From NCBI RefSeq assembly GCF_014138285.1, contig NZ_JACGXN010000005.1, forward strand, positions 124,001 through 188,000: DNA of 64,000 nucleotides, given 5' to 3'. The first letter of the stretch is position 1, and every line of letters starts with the position of its first letter. The DNA comes from Phyllobacterium myrsinacearum. GTDB taxonomy: Bacteria > Pseudomonadota > Alphaproteobacteria > Rhizobiales > Rhizobiaceae. A model generated the notes under the pieces. It was not told the DNA's origin and searched no databases. It saw only the letters and a list, made by a program, of their open reading frames with translations. Made by a program: the position numbers and the translations under genes. This document shows positions 45,112-53,506 of this stretch, piece after piece.

Positions 45112-45402
45112 CTAGCGGTGCGCCACGCTGACGTGGCGCGGTCTCGTCCGATCACGCGGAGCTGGTGACAGATCGCCCCACGGATCAGCGAGGAGACAAT
45201 CATTGTCCTGCGCGCACCACACAGCGCCCGGCAGGTGATCGCTTTCCGCCGTGGCAAAATGGATCGCCGATTCCTTGTCGGCAAACAGACCGCCGACGAG
45301 TCGCTCCCGGTCGCAGACAATCCAGCATCCGTCCAGATTCTTTCCGACAAGAAAACGGCACTGTACATTGGAATTGTCGTGTTTCTGAAGAGCATAACCC
45401 AT
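45112..45402 (-). CDS. Small hypothetical protein
   Basis: A 96-residue product from ATG 45402. It has a compact ordered stretch (CRFLVGKNLDGCWIVCDR, GGLFADKESAIHFATAES) followed by an Asp/Arg-rich tail. The layout resembles small rhizobial proteins of unknown function with the GGLF...A pattern, but I cannot name the family. A GGAAAG lies about 11 bases before the start, slightly far. It lies between the CHAD gene and dapA-like gene. Confidence 0.55.
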   Translation of the reverse strand: MGYALQKHDNSNVQCRFLVGKNLDGCWIVCDRERLVGGLFADKESAIHFATAESDHLPGAVWCAQDNDCLLADPWGDLSPAPRDRTRPRHVSVAHR

Positions 45403-45481
45403 GGTTACTCACTTTCCGCTCGAATGGTATTCGATGCGTTTCTGTTTGGTTGATGTTATCTCGGGGAAGGCCGCGTTTCGT

Positions 45482-46468
45482 TCACAGCCGCCAGGCGAGT
45501 GGTGCGGAAAGCATCCGGCTCAGGCCTTCGACAGCATGTGTTGTTCTATTGTCATGAGGCGTCTGGCCACAGGCGGCTGGACCACCGAGTTCATCCAGGG
45601 CCGCGCGGATCTGGTTCGCTGTTTCGTGTGATACGGGAACAAGAGGCAACCGCAGCTCCCCGCTCATGCCGCGCCGGTGATCAAGCGCGCACTTGATGGA
45701 GCAAGGGTTGGTATCGAGATCGAGGGCGTTGAGGAGCGGCTGCAATCTCTGCCGGATGTATCGCGCCGTTGGCCAGTCACTTTTCCTGCAGGCATTGTGC
45801 AAGGCGACGCACACGTGCGGCAGAACATTGGCGATGACCGAAATAGCGCCATCGCCGCCTGCAAGATTGAATGCATGGGTGGTGGCATCGTGTCCGGACA
45901 GCAGGATGAAGCGATCCTTGAATGTGTGCCGAACTTCTTCCACGCGGTTCATATCCCCGGTCGCATCCTTGATGCCGATGATGGAAGGTATCTGAGCGAG
46001 GCGGTCGAGCGTCTGTAGCGACAGGTCGACACCCGTTCGTGACGGGACATTGTAAATGAAGATGGGCAGCTTCACCCGCTGTGCAATCATCTCGAAATGA
46101 TGGGCGATGCCGTTCTGGCTCGGCTTGTTGTAATAGGGCGTAACGATAAGCGCTGCATCGGCCCCGCAGGATTCAGCCGCCGAGGTATAGGCGACGGTCA
46201 GCTCCGTGCTGTTCGTGCCGGTTCCAGCGATGACAGGCACACGGTCCTTGGACGCCCTGACGGTGGTGCGTATGATCTTCAGGCGTTCGTCCCAGGAAAG
46301 GGTCGGGGCTTCGCCGGTTGTGCCACAGGGCACGAGGCCTTCAATACCGGAAAGGATTTGCCACTCGATATGGGCGGCAAGGGCTTCATGATCGATGGCA
46401 CCGTTCCGGAACGGGGTGACGAGGGCCGTCATCATGCCCGATAATCGTGGGGGGATGGGATTGGTCAT
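45482..46468 (-). CDS. Dihydrodipicolinate synthase (DapA) family aldolase
   Basis: A 328-residue class I aldolase. Marks are the GTTGEAPTL pyruvate-binding motif, TPYYNKPSQ, the Tyr in IYNVPSRTG and the Schiff-base Lys in GIKDATGDM. The frame opens at 46618, but AGAGGA six bases before ATG 46468 fixes the start. It is some 35 residues longer than typical DapA at the C-terminus (GGPAACGQTPHDNRTTH). No lysine genes are nearby, so it may be a second copy or a related aldolase rather than the housekeeping enzyme. Confidence 0.85.
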   Translation of the reverse strand: MTNPIPPRLSGMMTALVTPFRNGAIDHEALAAHIEWQILSGIEGLVPCGTTGEAPTLSWDERLKIIRTTVRASKDRVPVIAGTGTNSTELTVAYTSAAESCGADAALIVTPYYNKPSQNGIAHHFEMIAQRVKLPIFIYNVPSRTGVDLSLQTLDRLAQIPSIIGIKDATGDMNRVEEVRHTFKDRFILLSGHDATTHAFNLAGGDGAISVIANVLPHVCVALHNACRKSDWPTARYIRQRLQPLLNALDLDTNPCSIKCALDHRRGMSGELRLPLVPVSHETANQIRAALDELGGPAACGQTPHDNRTTHAVEGLSRMLSAPLAWRL

Positions 46469-46515
46469 GGGTTTCCTCTTTGGTGATCGGACGGGATCGG
46501 TCCAAATCCTGCCAT

Positions 46516-46674
46516 TCAGATGAAATGATTGATTGCCGCATGGATGCGCAGAGCGGCAGCTCCGGACAACAGGACAGCAAGCACCAGCAGCGCTATCAGC
46601 GTTGGGCCATGCTTCCATAGGAAGCTGTTGTCAGTGGCTTGATTGCTGCCTGGCAACAACCGGTTTGACGTCAT
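46516..46674 (-). CDS. Small single-pass membrane protein
   Basis: A 52-residue product from ATG 46674, with AAGGA seven bases upstream; an ATG at 46680 would leave only one base between AAGGA and the start codon. A short polar N-terminus (TSNRLLPGSNQATDNSFLW) precedes one membrane helix, PTLIALLVLAVLLSGAAAL, and a short tail. It lies 47 bases upstream of the dapA-like gene and is divergent from ku. Function unknown. Confidence 0.5.
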   Translation of the reverse strand: MTSNRLLPGSNQATDNSFLWKHGPTLIALLVLAVLLSGAAALRIHAAINHFI

Positions 46675-46778
46675 CGTCATGTCCTTGCACTCCGGCATTG
46701 GGTACGGAATAGAGGTAGTATGGGTGCCGTCAGGAATTCCATGCTGGGTTGGGCGCCGATACATCAAGAAAGTGTAAG

Positions 46779-46803
46779 GGAACAAATCCACGGCAACCGC
46801 ATT
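46779..46803 (+). promoter_or_regulatory. Near-consensus EcfG promoter upstream of ku-ligD
   Basis: GGAAC, 16-base spacer and CATT; the EcfG (general stress sigma factor) pattern of alphaproteobacteria is GGAAC-N16/17-CGTT. The -35 is perfect and the -10 has one mismatch. It lies 29 bases before the ku start. Confidence 0.45.
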
Positions 46804-46831
46804 CTGGAACATAGGTAAAAGGAGTGTTCCC

Positions 46832-47680
46832 GTGCCGCGTGCCAATTGGAAGGGATTCCTGAAGATTGCCGAGCTGAGCTGCCCGGTGGCCCTGTATACG
46901 GCTGCCTCCACATCGGACCGGATTGCCTTCCACACGTTGAACCGCGCAACCGGGCATCGGGTTCGTAGGCAGTATGTCGACAGCGAAACCGGAAAACCCG
47001 TGGAATCGGAGGATCAGGTCAAGGGCTACGAGATCGGCAGCGACGACTATGTCGTGCTGGAACCGGACGAAGTGGCTTCGGCTGTACCCGCCAGCGACAA
47101 GACTTTGTCGATTGAGGCATTTGTGAAATCCGATGCCTTTGACGATGTCTATCTCGACAAAACTTATTATCTGTCCCCTTCGGATGCATCCGCCAATGAG
47201 GTATTCGATCTTGTCCGCGAGGGTATGCAAACCACGCAATCAGCGGCACTCGCGCGCACGGTTTTGTTTCGGCGCATGCGCACGGTCCTGATCCGGCCGC
47301 ATGGCAAGGGACTGATCGCGACGACATTGAATTTTGATTACGAAGTGCGTTCCGCCAAAGATGCCTTCAACAGCATTCCCGCGATGAAAATCAGCGGCGA
47401 AATGCTTGACCTGGCGAAACATATCATCGGGACGAAAAAAGGTACGTTCGATCCGGAACACTATGATGATCGCTACGAAGCCGCGCTTGCCGATCTGGTG
47501 AAAGCCAAAATGGAAGGCAAGACAATCAAGGCGCCAAAGCGGGCAGGCGCTGGCAATGTTGTCGATCTGATGCAGGCCCTCCGCGAGAGCGCCGGCGTGA
47601 GTGCCGGAAAGACCACCGGCGGCAAGGACAGGAAAAAGCCGGTGAAAAAACCCGCGGCGGCGCAAAAGAAAGCAAGCTGA
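46832..47680 (+). CDS. ku: Ku protein for non-homologous end joining (first copy)
   Basis: A 282-residue bacterial Ku, which binds DNA ends and recruits LigD. Family marks are WKGFLKIAELSCPVALYTA, FHTLNRATGHRV and DQVKGYEIGSDDYVVLEPDE. The C-terminus is Lys/Ala-rich (KKPVKKPAAAQKK), a DNA-binding tail common in Ku. It starts with GTG 46832 with AAAAGGAG seven bases upstream. The stop is three bases before ligD, so both are co-transcribed. Confidence 0.96.
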   Translation: MPRANWKGFLKIAELSCPVALYTAASTSDRIAFHTLNRATGHRVRRQYVDSETGKPVESEDQVKGYEIGSDDYVVLEPDEVASAVPASDKTLSIEAFVKSDAFDDVYLDKTYYLSPSDASANEVFDLVREGMQTTQSAALARTVLFRRMRTVLIRPHGKGLIATTLNFDYEVRSAKDAFNSIPAMKISGEMLDLAKHIIGTKKGTFDPEHYDDRYEAALADLVKAKMEGKTIKAPKRAGAGNVVDLMQALRESAGVSAGKTTGGKDRKKPVKKPAAAQKKAS

Positions 47681-47683
47681 TCC

Positions 47684-50227
47684 ATGGCCGTGTTGGAGAC
47701 ATACCGGCAGAAGCGTGACTTTGCCAAGACGCGGGAACCCAAGGGATCGAAGGGCAAAAAGTCCGGAAACAGCTTTGTCATCCAGAAGCACGACGCCACC
47801 CGCCTGCATTATGATTTGCGGCTGGAGATGGACGGCGTGATGAAAAGCTGGGCCGTCACACGGGGCCCCAGTCTTCTACCGGCCGAAAAACGTCTGGCCG
47901 TTCATGTGGAAGACCATCCGATCGAATACAATGCCTTTGAAGGCACCATTCCCAAGGGTGAGTATGGCGGCGGTACCGTCATCATTTGGGACAAGGGATA
48001 TTGGACGCCCGTCGATGACGCCGCCACGGGTTATCAAAAAGGTCATCTCGAGTTTGAACTGCATGGCGAAAAACTCCACGGCCGCTGGCACCTCGTGCGC
48101 ATGCACCGCAAGCCAAGGGAAAAGCGCGAGAATTGGCTGCTCATAAAGTCCGATGACGATGCGGCGCGGAAGGCGGGAGCACCTGACATACTGGAAGAGC
48201 GTCCGGAATCGGTCACAACCGGGCGGGTGATAGCTGACGTTGCAGGTGAAGAGCCGGGCTGGTCGTCAAAGACTGGCAAGATCACCAAGCAAAAGCGGCA
48301 GGCGGCACCCCGAAAGACCTCCACCGCGAAAGTCGATAGCGTGGAGCTGGACCCTTCGACGCTGAAGGGAGCCAAAACGGCGCCGCTGCCGCGCTTTGTC
48401 GAGCCGACGTTGGCAACGTTATCACCAAAGCCTCCGGCAGGCGACCGTTGGATCCATGAGATCAAGTTTGACGGCTACAGGCTGCAGGCGCATGTGCAGG
48501 CGGGAAAGGTCAAGTTCTTCACCCGAACCGGTCTGGACTGGACGGCGAAATTCGGCAAGGAACTCGCCGCTGCATTTCAGGGATTGCCCATGGGAAAGGG
48601 GATCATCGACGGCGAGCTCATCGTCGAAACTCCATCCGGCGCTTCCGATTTTTCTGCCTTGCAGGCGGCACTGAGCAGCGATGACAGCAGCCGGTTCCGC
48701 TTCTACGCGTTCGACCTGCTTTATCTCGATGGCTATGACCTGAAATCAGCGCCGCTGATCGAGCGAAAGCTGCTTCTGCAACAGCTTGTAGGGGCTGACG
48801 GAGGTTTGATCCGGTATAGCGACCATTTTGAAGAGGAGGGGCATCTTGTCCTGTCCCATGCCTGTCGCCTCAGTCTGGAAGGCATCGTATCCAAGCAGCG
48901 TGACGCCCACTACCGGTCCGGAAGGGGCAAGACGTGGATCAAATCCAAATGCGCGTCACGGCAGGAATTCGTCATTGGCGGCTTTACGCCATCGTCCACG
49001 TCACGCAAGGCAATCGGGTCGCTGGTTCTTGGCGTCTATGCCGGGGACAAGCTCGAGCATGTGGGCCGCGTTGGAACCGGTTTTACCACAAGTTCAGCGG
49101 AAGAGCTGTTTCATACGCTCAATGGACTTCGAGCCCAGGACAGTCCCTTTGCAGAAAAGCTGAACGCGCTCGAGAGCCGGAACATCCGGTTTGTCAGGCC
49201 AGACCGTGTTGCGGAAGTGGAGTTTCGCGGGTGGACTGCCGATGGAAGCCTGCGCCATGCCTCGTTTCGCGGCCTGCGGGAAGACAAGATAGCAACGGAA
49301 GTCGTCAGGGAAACGCGCAAAATGACTGCCACTGCCAAACAGCCGAAGAGCACTATCGCACTCACCCATCCCGATCGTATCTACTGGCCGGATACGGGTG
49401 TTACAAAGGAAGGGCTTGCCGACTATTACACGGAGGTCTGGCCCCGTATCCAGCCCTTTGTAACAGACCGGCCGCTGGCATTGTTGCGGGGGCCTTCCGG
49501 CATTGACGGGCAGTTGTTTTTCCAGAAGCATGCCTGGAAGGGCCTGAATGCGCATATCGAACTGGTCAAGGACCCGAAGGACAAGGCGGGCGAACCGCTG
49601 ATCAGCATCAAGGATCTTGATGGGCTGATAGCACTGGTCCAGTCGGCCGTGCTGGAAATCCATCCATGGGGCTCCACGCTCGCCAACTGGGAACGTCCTG
49701 ATATGATCATCATGGATCTTGATCCGGGACCCGATGTCGCGTGGCAGCGCGTGATTGATGCTGCGCTCGAAACGCGGGACAGGCTAAAGCAGGCCGGATT
49801 GGCGTCCTTCGTCAAGACATCAGGTGGCAAGGGGTTGCATGTGGTCGCCCCGCTCGAGCCGAAGACGCCATGGCCAACGGTCAAAGCCTTCACCAAGGCA
49901 ATCGCCGATGCCATGGCATCGGATGATCCGGACCGCTATGTCGCCACAGTAACAAAGTCGAAACGGCAGGGAAAAATCCTCATCGACTATCTGCGCAATC
50001 AGAGAGGGGCGACGGCGGTTGCGCCCTATTCGACCCGGGCACGTTCCGGTGCTCCCGTTTCCATGCCGCTTGCCTGGAATGAACTCGATCTATCCATTGG
50101 TCCCGCCTATTTCACCGTCGGCAACGCCGTCACGCGTCTGGACGCACTGGCAAGTGATCCGTGGAAAGATTTCCGCAAAGCGGCACGACCATTACCCTCG
50201 GTAAAGCCCGGCGGCAAAGTGCGCTGA
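47684..50227 (+). CDS. ligD: Multifunctional ATP-dependent DNA ligase LigD
   Basis: An 847-residue LigD in the order phosphoesterase, ligase, polymerase. The 3'-phosphoesterase domain (about 25-180) has FVIQKHDATRLHYDLRLE and GPSLLP. The ligase core (about 235-545) has the adenylated Lys261 in EIKFDGYRLQ. The polymerase/primase domain (about 555-840) has MDLDPGP (D678, D680) and TSGGKGLHVVAPL. All three activities look intact. It repairs double-strand breaks with Ku. It is immediately downstream of ku and converges on the second ku with seven bases between stops. Confidence 0.97.
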   Translation: MAVLETYRQKRDFAKTREPKGSKGKKSGNSFVIQKHDATRLHYDLRLEMDGVMKSWAVTRGPSLLPAEKRLAVHVEDHPIEYNAFEGTIPKGEYGGGTVIIWDKGYWTPVDDAATGYQKGHLEFELHGEKLHGRWHLVRMHRKPREKRENWLLIKSDDDAARKAGAPDILEERPESVTTGRVIADVAGEEPGWSSKTGKITKQKRQAAPRKTSTAKVDSVELDPSTLKGAKTAPLPRFVEPTLATLSPKPPAGDRWIHEIKFDGYRLQAHVQAGKVKFFTRTGLDWTAKFGKELAAAFQGLPMGKGIIDGELIVETPSGASDFSALQAALSSDDSSRFRFYAFDLLYLDGYDLKSAPLIERKLLLQQLVGADGGLIRYSDHFEEEGHLVLSHACRLSLEGIVSKQRDAHYRSGRGKTWIKSKCASRQEFVIGGFTPSSTSRKAIGSLVLGVYAGDKLEHVGRVGTGFTTSSAEELFHTLNGLRAQDSPFAEKLNALESRNIRFVRPDRVAEVEFRGWTADGSLRHASFRGLREDKIATEVVRETRKMTATAKQPKSTIALTHPDRIYWPDTGVTKEGLADYYTEVWPRIQPFVTDRPLALLRGPSGIDGQLFFQKHAWKGLNAHIELVKDPKDKAGEPLISIKDLDGLIALVQSAVLEIHPWGSTLANWERPDMIIMDLDPGPDVAWQRVIDAALETRDRLKQAGLASFVKTSGGKGLHVVAPLEPKTPWPTVKAFTKAIADAMASDDPDRYVATVTKSKRQGKILIDYLRNQRGATAVAPYSTRARSGAPVSMPLAWNELDLSIGPAYFTVGNAVTRLDALASDPWKDFRKAARPLPSVKPGGKVR

Positions 50228-50234
50228 CAGGTGA

Positions 50235-51041
50235 TCAGCGCTTCTTTGAGCCCTTGCTTTCGGCCGCAAGACTTTTCTTCAATGCATCCATGATGTTGAC
50301 GACGTTGCTTGGACGCTCCGGTTGTGCTTCCACCTTGGGGGGCTTTTTCCGCCCCTTTTTCCGCGCGCTGATAATATCCAGCAGACGCGTCTGCACCGGG
50401 TCGTCAAGCATGGACGCATCCCACGGCTTTGTACGCTCCTTGATCAGCTCCGTCATGAGATTGAGCGATTTCGCTTCCGTTTTGGCGGTCTTGATGTCCG
50501 CGAAATACTCGTCCTCAGTGCGCACCTCATCGCCATAGCGAAGGGTCCAGACGATGATGCCTTTATCTCTTGCTTCCAGCATGACCGCGCGTTCGCGGCG
50601 ATAGAGAACAAGACGCGCTATACCGACCGTTTTCGTGGCGGCCATCGCATCGCGGATCACCGAGAAAGCTTCCTCGCCAACAGGATCGTCGGGCAGGAGA
50701 TAATGCGGTTTGTCGTACCAGATCCATTCAATGCTATCGCGTGGAACAAAAACGTCGATGTCGATGGTTCGGGTGCTTTCCAGACCGATTGCTTGCAGCT
50801 CATCGTCTTCCAGCATGATGTATTCGTCTTCGCCTCGCTGGTAGCCCTTGACCTGTTCGTCATCCTCGACAGTCTTGCCCGAGACAGAATCGATGTACTC
50901 GCTGACCACACGATTGCCTGTTGCGCGGTTCAGCGTATGAAAGCGAACCTTTTCATTGTCGGTGGTGGCTGGCATCATCGTCACGGGACAGGTGACCAGC
51001 GACAGTTTCAGGTAGCCCTTCCAGAAGGTATGCGGTGCCAT
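50235..51041 (-). CDS. ku: Ku protein (second copy)
   Basis: A 268-residue Ku, clearly related to the first (FWKGYLKLSLVTCPVTMM, FHTLNRATGNRV, DEQVKGYQRGEDEY). Its C-terminus is shorter and ends ESKGSKKR. ATG 51041 has GGAGT eight bases upstream. Sinorhizobium meliloti has several Ku proteins with different roles, some under the general stress response; this copy has the better EcfG-like promoter. The two Ku proteins could form homo- or heterodimers. Confidence 0.96.
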   Translation of the reverse strand: MAPHTFWKGYLKLSLVTCPVTMMPATTDNEKVRFHTLNRATGNRVVSEYIDSVSGKTVEDDEQVKGYQRGEDEYIMLEDDELQAIGLESTRTIDIDVFVPRDSIEWIWYDKPHYLLPDDPVGEEAFSVIRDAMAATKTVGIARLVLYRRERAVMLEARDKGIIVWTLRYGDEVRTEDEYFADIKTAKTEAKSLNLMTELIKERTKPWDASMLDDPVQTRLLDIISARKKGRKKPPKVEAQPERPSNVVNIMDALKKSLAAESKGSKKR

Positions 51042-51066
51042 AGCGAATACTCCGTCGATCACCTGA

Positions 51067-51092
51067 AACGAGCGGAGTGCTGTTTCTGTTCC
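51067..51092 (-). promoter_or_regulatory. EcfG-type general stress promoter of the second ku gene
   Basis: On the minus strand this reads GGAAC, a 17-base spacer and CGTT, an exact match to the EcfG pattern, with the -10 box 25 bases before the ATG. This is the clearest sigma-factor signature in the window. Confidence 0.7.
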
Positions 51093-51121
51093 AATGGAGA
51101 CTGCATGCCATGGCCGATGCT

Positions 51122-52252
51122 TCAGAGCAGGTCCCGCAATATCTCTGCCGTACGGTGCGCGCCATTGAGGTCAAGCGTGTGATGGCCCGGTTTTGGCCGT
51201 GACAGTACCCGATCGACAGCTTCACCGAGTATTTCGGCATTGAGACCGCTCTCTGGCAGGGCAACCGCCAGTCCGAGCTCTTCGAGACGTGTTGCGCGGA
51301 CAGTCTGTTCCGTTTCCCCGCCAGCAGTGAAAGGCACGAGGATAGATCGGCATTGTACCCGGAGCACGTCGCAGACCGTGTTGTACCCGGCTTGTGATAT
51401 GGACAATTCCGCGCCTGCGAGCAGGGACGGGAAGTCCTTGCGGAAACGCACGAGTGTCACATTGTCAGGCGTCTGGTCCGAGAGTGCCGCAAAGTCTTCA
51501 TCCGGCAGGTTCGGGCCGGTGATCAGGCACCATCGACCGGCAAAGCGGGAGGTCCGTGCTGCTTCAACAGCGGAACGGACAAGATCAAGGCCGACAGCAC
51601 CGCCGCCAGCCGAAACAACAATCTCGAAAGCATCCGCAGGGGGTGCCGGCACGGGTGCAGCGACCAAACCGGTGTAAATGATCTTGTCGGCAATGTCGGC
51701 GGCAAGCGGAAATGTTTCGGGTAGCGTAACGAAATCCGGGTCGCCATGGACAAGCACGTGGTCGAAATGCGCCTTGATCAGCGCTACGGTTTCCGCGTCC
51801 CGTCCGGGTTTCGTGCGTTCCTGCAGGATATCACGCACCGATGTCAGCAGCTTTGGTCGCGGGGATGCGGTGGCGATGGCATCAAGCAGGGGCAGCAGCT
51901 CAAAGCGCATTTGCCGTCGGCCGAAAGGAAAGGCTTCGACGATAACAATGTCGGGCCGTGCCGCATGAAATGCTTGCAGCAACAGGTCACGGCGGTGGTG
52001 GAGGAAGCCCTCGTCGACCGGATTGCCGCGTTCATCCGCGAGACCCGAAAAGCCGGCATTGTTTGCCACGACGGCCGGGAGGGCGACGGATTTTACGTCA
52101 GGGCCGGGAAAACCCGGGACAGCCAACCCGCCGGTGACGACGGTCACGTCAAATCCGTCCGCAGCCAAAGCCGAGGCAATGCGGCTGGCGCGGGCGAGGT
52201 GACCGATGCCGAGAAGGTGCTGGACGTAAAAGAAGACACGCGGTGCCGTCAT
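51122..52252 (-). CDS. MurG-like glycosyltransferase (second of two related copies)
   Basis: A 376-residue GT-B glycosyltransferase of the MurG-like, COG4671 type. The N-terminal FYVQHLLGIGHLARASRIA and the C-terminal SISQAGYNTVCDVLRV (donor-sugar site) are diagnostic. A related GT lies two genes upstream. ATG 52252 overlaps the previous stop (ATGA). It is the last of a seven-gene minus-strand run (ATPase, binding protein, two permeases, three glycosyltransferases). The acceptor and sugar are unknown. Confidence 0.88.
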   Translation of the reverse strand: MTAPRVFFYVQHLLGIGHLARASRIASALAADGFDVTVVTGGLAVPGFPGPDVKSVALPAVVANNAGFSGLADERGNPVDEGFLHHRRDLLLQAFHAARPDIVIVEAFPFGRRQMRFELLPLLDAIATASPRPKLLTSVRDILQERTKPGRDAETVALIKAHFDHVLVHGDPDFVTLPETFPLAADIADKIIYTGLVAAPVPAPPADAFEIVVSAGGGAVGLDLVRSAVEAARTSRFAGRWCLITGPNLPDEDFAALSDQTPDNVTLVRFRKDFPSLLAGAELSISQAGYNTVCDVLRVQCRSILVPFTAGGETEQTVRATRLEELGLAVALPESGLNAEILGEAVDRVLSRPKPGHHTLDLNGAHRTAEILRDLL

Positions 52253-53496
52253 TGGGTCTTCTGCCACTCCGTTTCGAACAGGTGCGTCAGTTGTCTGATG
52301 CTGGAATTGTGATCGAAGTGTTCGCGTACCCGCCGCTCGGCGGCATTGCCCAGCCGATGGCGCAGTTCCGGTTCGCGAATGGCAATCGCCAACGCGTTGG
52401 CAAGGGATTGCGGATCTTCCGGCGGAACGACGAAACCATTCTCCCCGTCCGTGAGCAGTTCCGGCACGCCGGATATGTCAGTGGAAATGCAGACGAGATT
52501 CTGGCTTGAAGCCTCCACCAGAACGTTCGGCAGGCCATCGCGATCGCCATCGGCTGCAATCCGGCATGCCAACGCGAAAATATCGGCGCTGCGGTAGTGC
52601 TCCAATACCTCTTCCTGCGCGAGGGCACCTTTCCAGGTGATGCGATCACCAATGCCAAGCTCCTGCGCCAGAGGCTTCAGTTTTGCCAGCTGATCACCAC
52701 CGCCAATATGGATGAACCGCCAGTTGAGGGTGGCGGGCAGCGAAGCGAGCGCATGCAGCAGGATATCGTAACCCTTCTTTTCCACGGCCCGGCCGACACT
52801 CAAAATCTGCACGGGATCAGCCGGATCGGATCCGGTGCGGCTGGATCGCGTCGTGGTGAAGTGGCCGAACCGCGCCAGATCGAGGCCATGATAGCTCAGA
52901 TGAACCTGTTCCTTGCGGTCGGTCAGCTCGCGCATATGCTCGAAGCCGCTACGCGTGCAGGTGACACTCCAGCGCGCTTCCGCCAGCTTTTCCGTCAGTT
53001 CCCAGTCCGGCGAGGTCCAGATGTCCTTGGCATGGGCCGAACAGGTCCACGGCACCCCCGTCATGATGCTCGCATAGGCAGTCACCGAGGCAGGCGTGTG
53101 AATGAAATGCGCATGCAGCCACTCACCGGCATCCGGCCATTCATGGGCGAGGACGAGCGCTTGTCCAAGCCGGCGGAATCTGTTGCGTGTGAGATCACGG
53201 CGCAGATCGGCCCAGAAGCGTTTCAGCAGTGGTTTGAAGCCCGGCTTCGACCAGCCCGCGAAAAACGCCCGTAGCACCCGCAGGGGCTCGTCATGCAGAT
53301 ATTCCGGCAGATAGACGACCCGGGCCTTGATCTCGTCGTGGATGGGATGCCGCTTCTTATCCGTCGGTTTGCGCATGGAAATGAGCGTCAAATCGAACCC
53401 GGCGCGCTCCAGGCCGAGCAGTTCCTGCGCAATAAAGGTCTCCGACAGGCGCGGATAACCCTTCAGCACCACAAGTGTTTTACGGCGTATGGACAA
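52249..53496 (-). CDS. Glycosyltransferase family 4 protein
   Basis: A 415-residue GT4 of the exopolysaccharide/colanic-acid type. Marks are KGYPRLSETFIAQELLGLER, WLHAHFIHTPASVTAYAS, FSAHAKDIWTS-like CSAHAKDIWTSPDW, and the donor-binding E-x7-E region GLPNVLVEASSQNLV. The frame opens at 53634, but TTG 53496 lies just past the upstream stop with AAAGAGA seven bases before it; ATG 53547 would overlap the upstream gene. It is coupled to the following MurG-like gene. Confidence 0.85.
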   Translation of the reverse strand: MSIRRKTLVVLKGYPRLSETFIAQELLGLERAGFDLTLISMRKPTDKKRHPIHDEIKARVVYLPEYLHDEPLRVLRAFFAGWSKPGFKPLLKRFWADLRRDLTRNRFRRLGQALVLAHEWPDAGEWLHAHFIHTPASVTAYASIMTGVPWTCSAHAKDIWTSPDWELTEKLAEARWSVTCTRSGFEHMRELTDRKEQVHLSYHGLDLARFGHFTTTRSSRTGSDPADPVQILSVGRAVEKKGYDILLHALASLPATLNWRFIHIGGGDQLAKLKPLAQELGIGDRITWKGALAQEEVLEHYRSADIFALACRIAADGDRDGLPNVLVEASSQNLVCISTDISGVPELLTDGENGFVVPPEDPQSLANALAIAIREPELRHRLGNAAERRVREHFDHNSSIRQLTHLFETEWQKTQ

Positions 53497-53506
53497 GGCG
53501 GTCTCT

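Noticed and set aside
45018..45395. 125-codon minus-strand open frame after the CHAD gene
   Set aside because: It overlaps the end of the CYTH-CHAD gene and the better-looking 96-residue frame at 45112-45402, and has a disordered composition.
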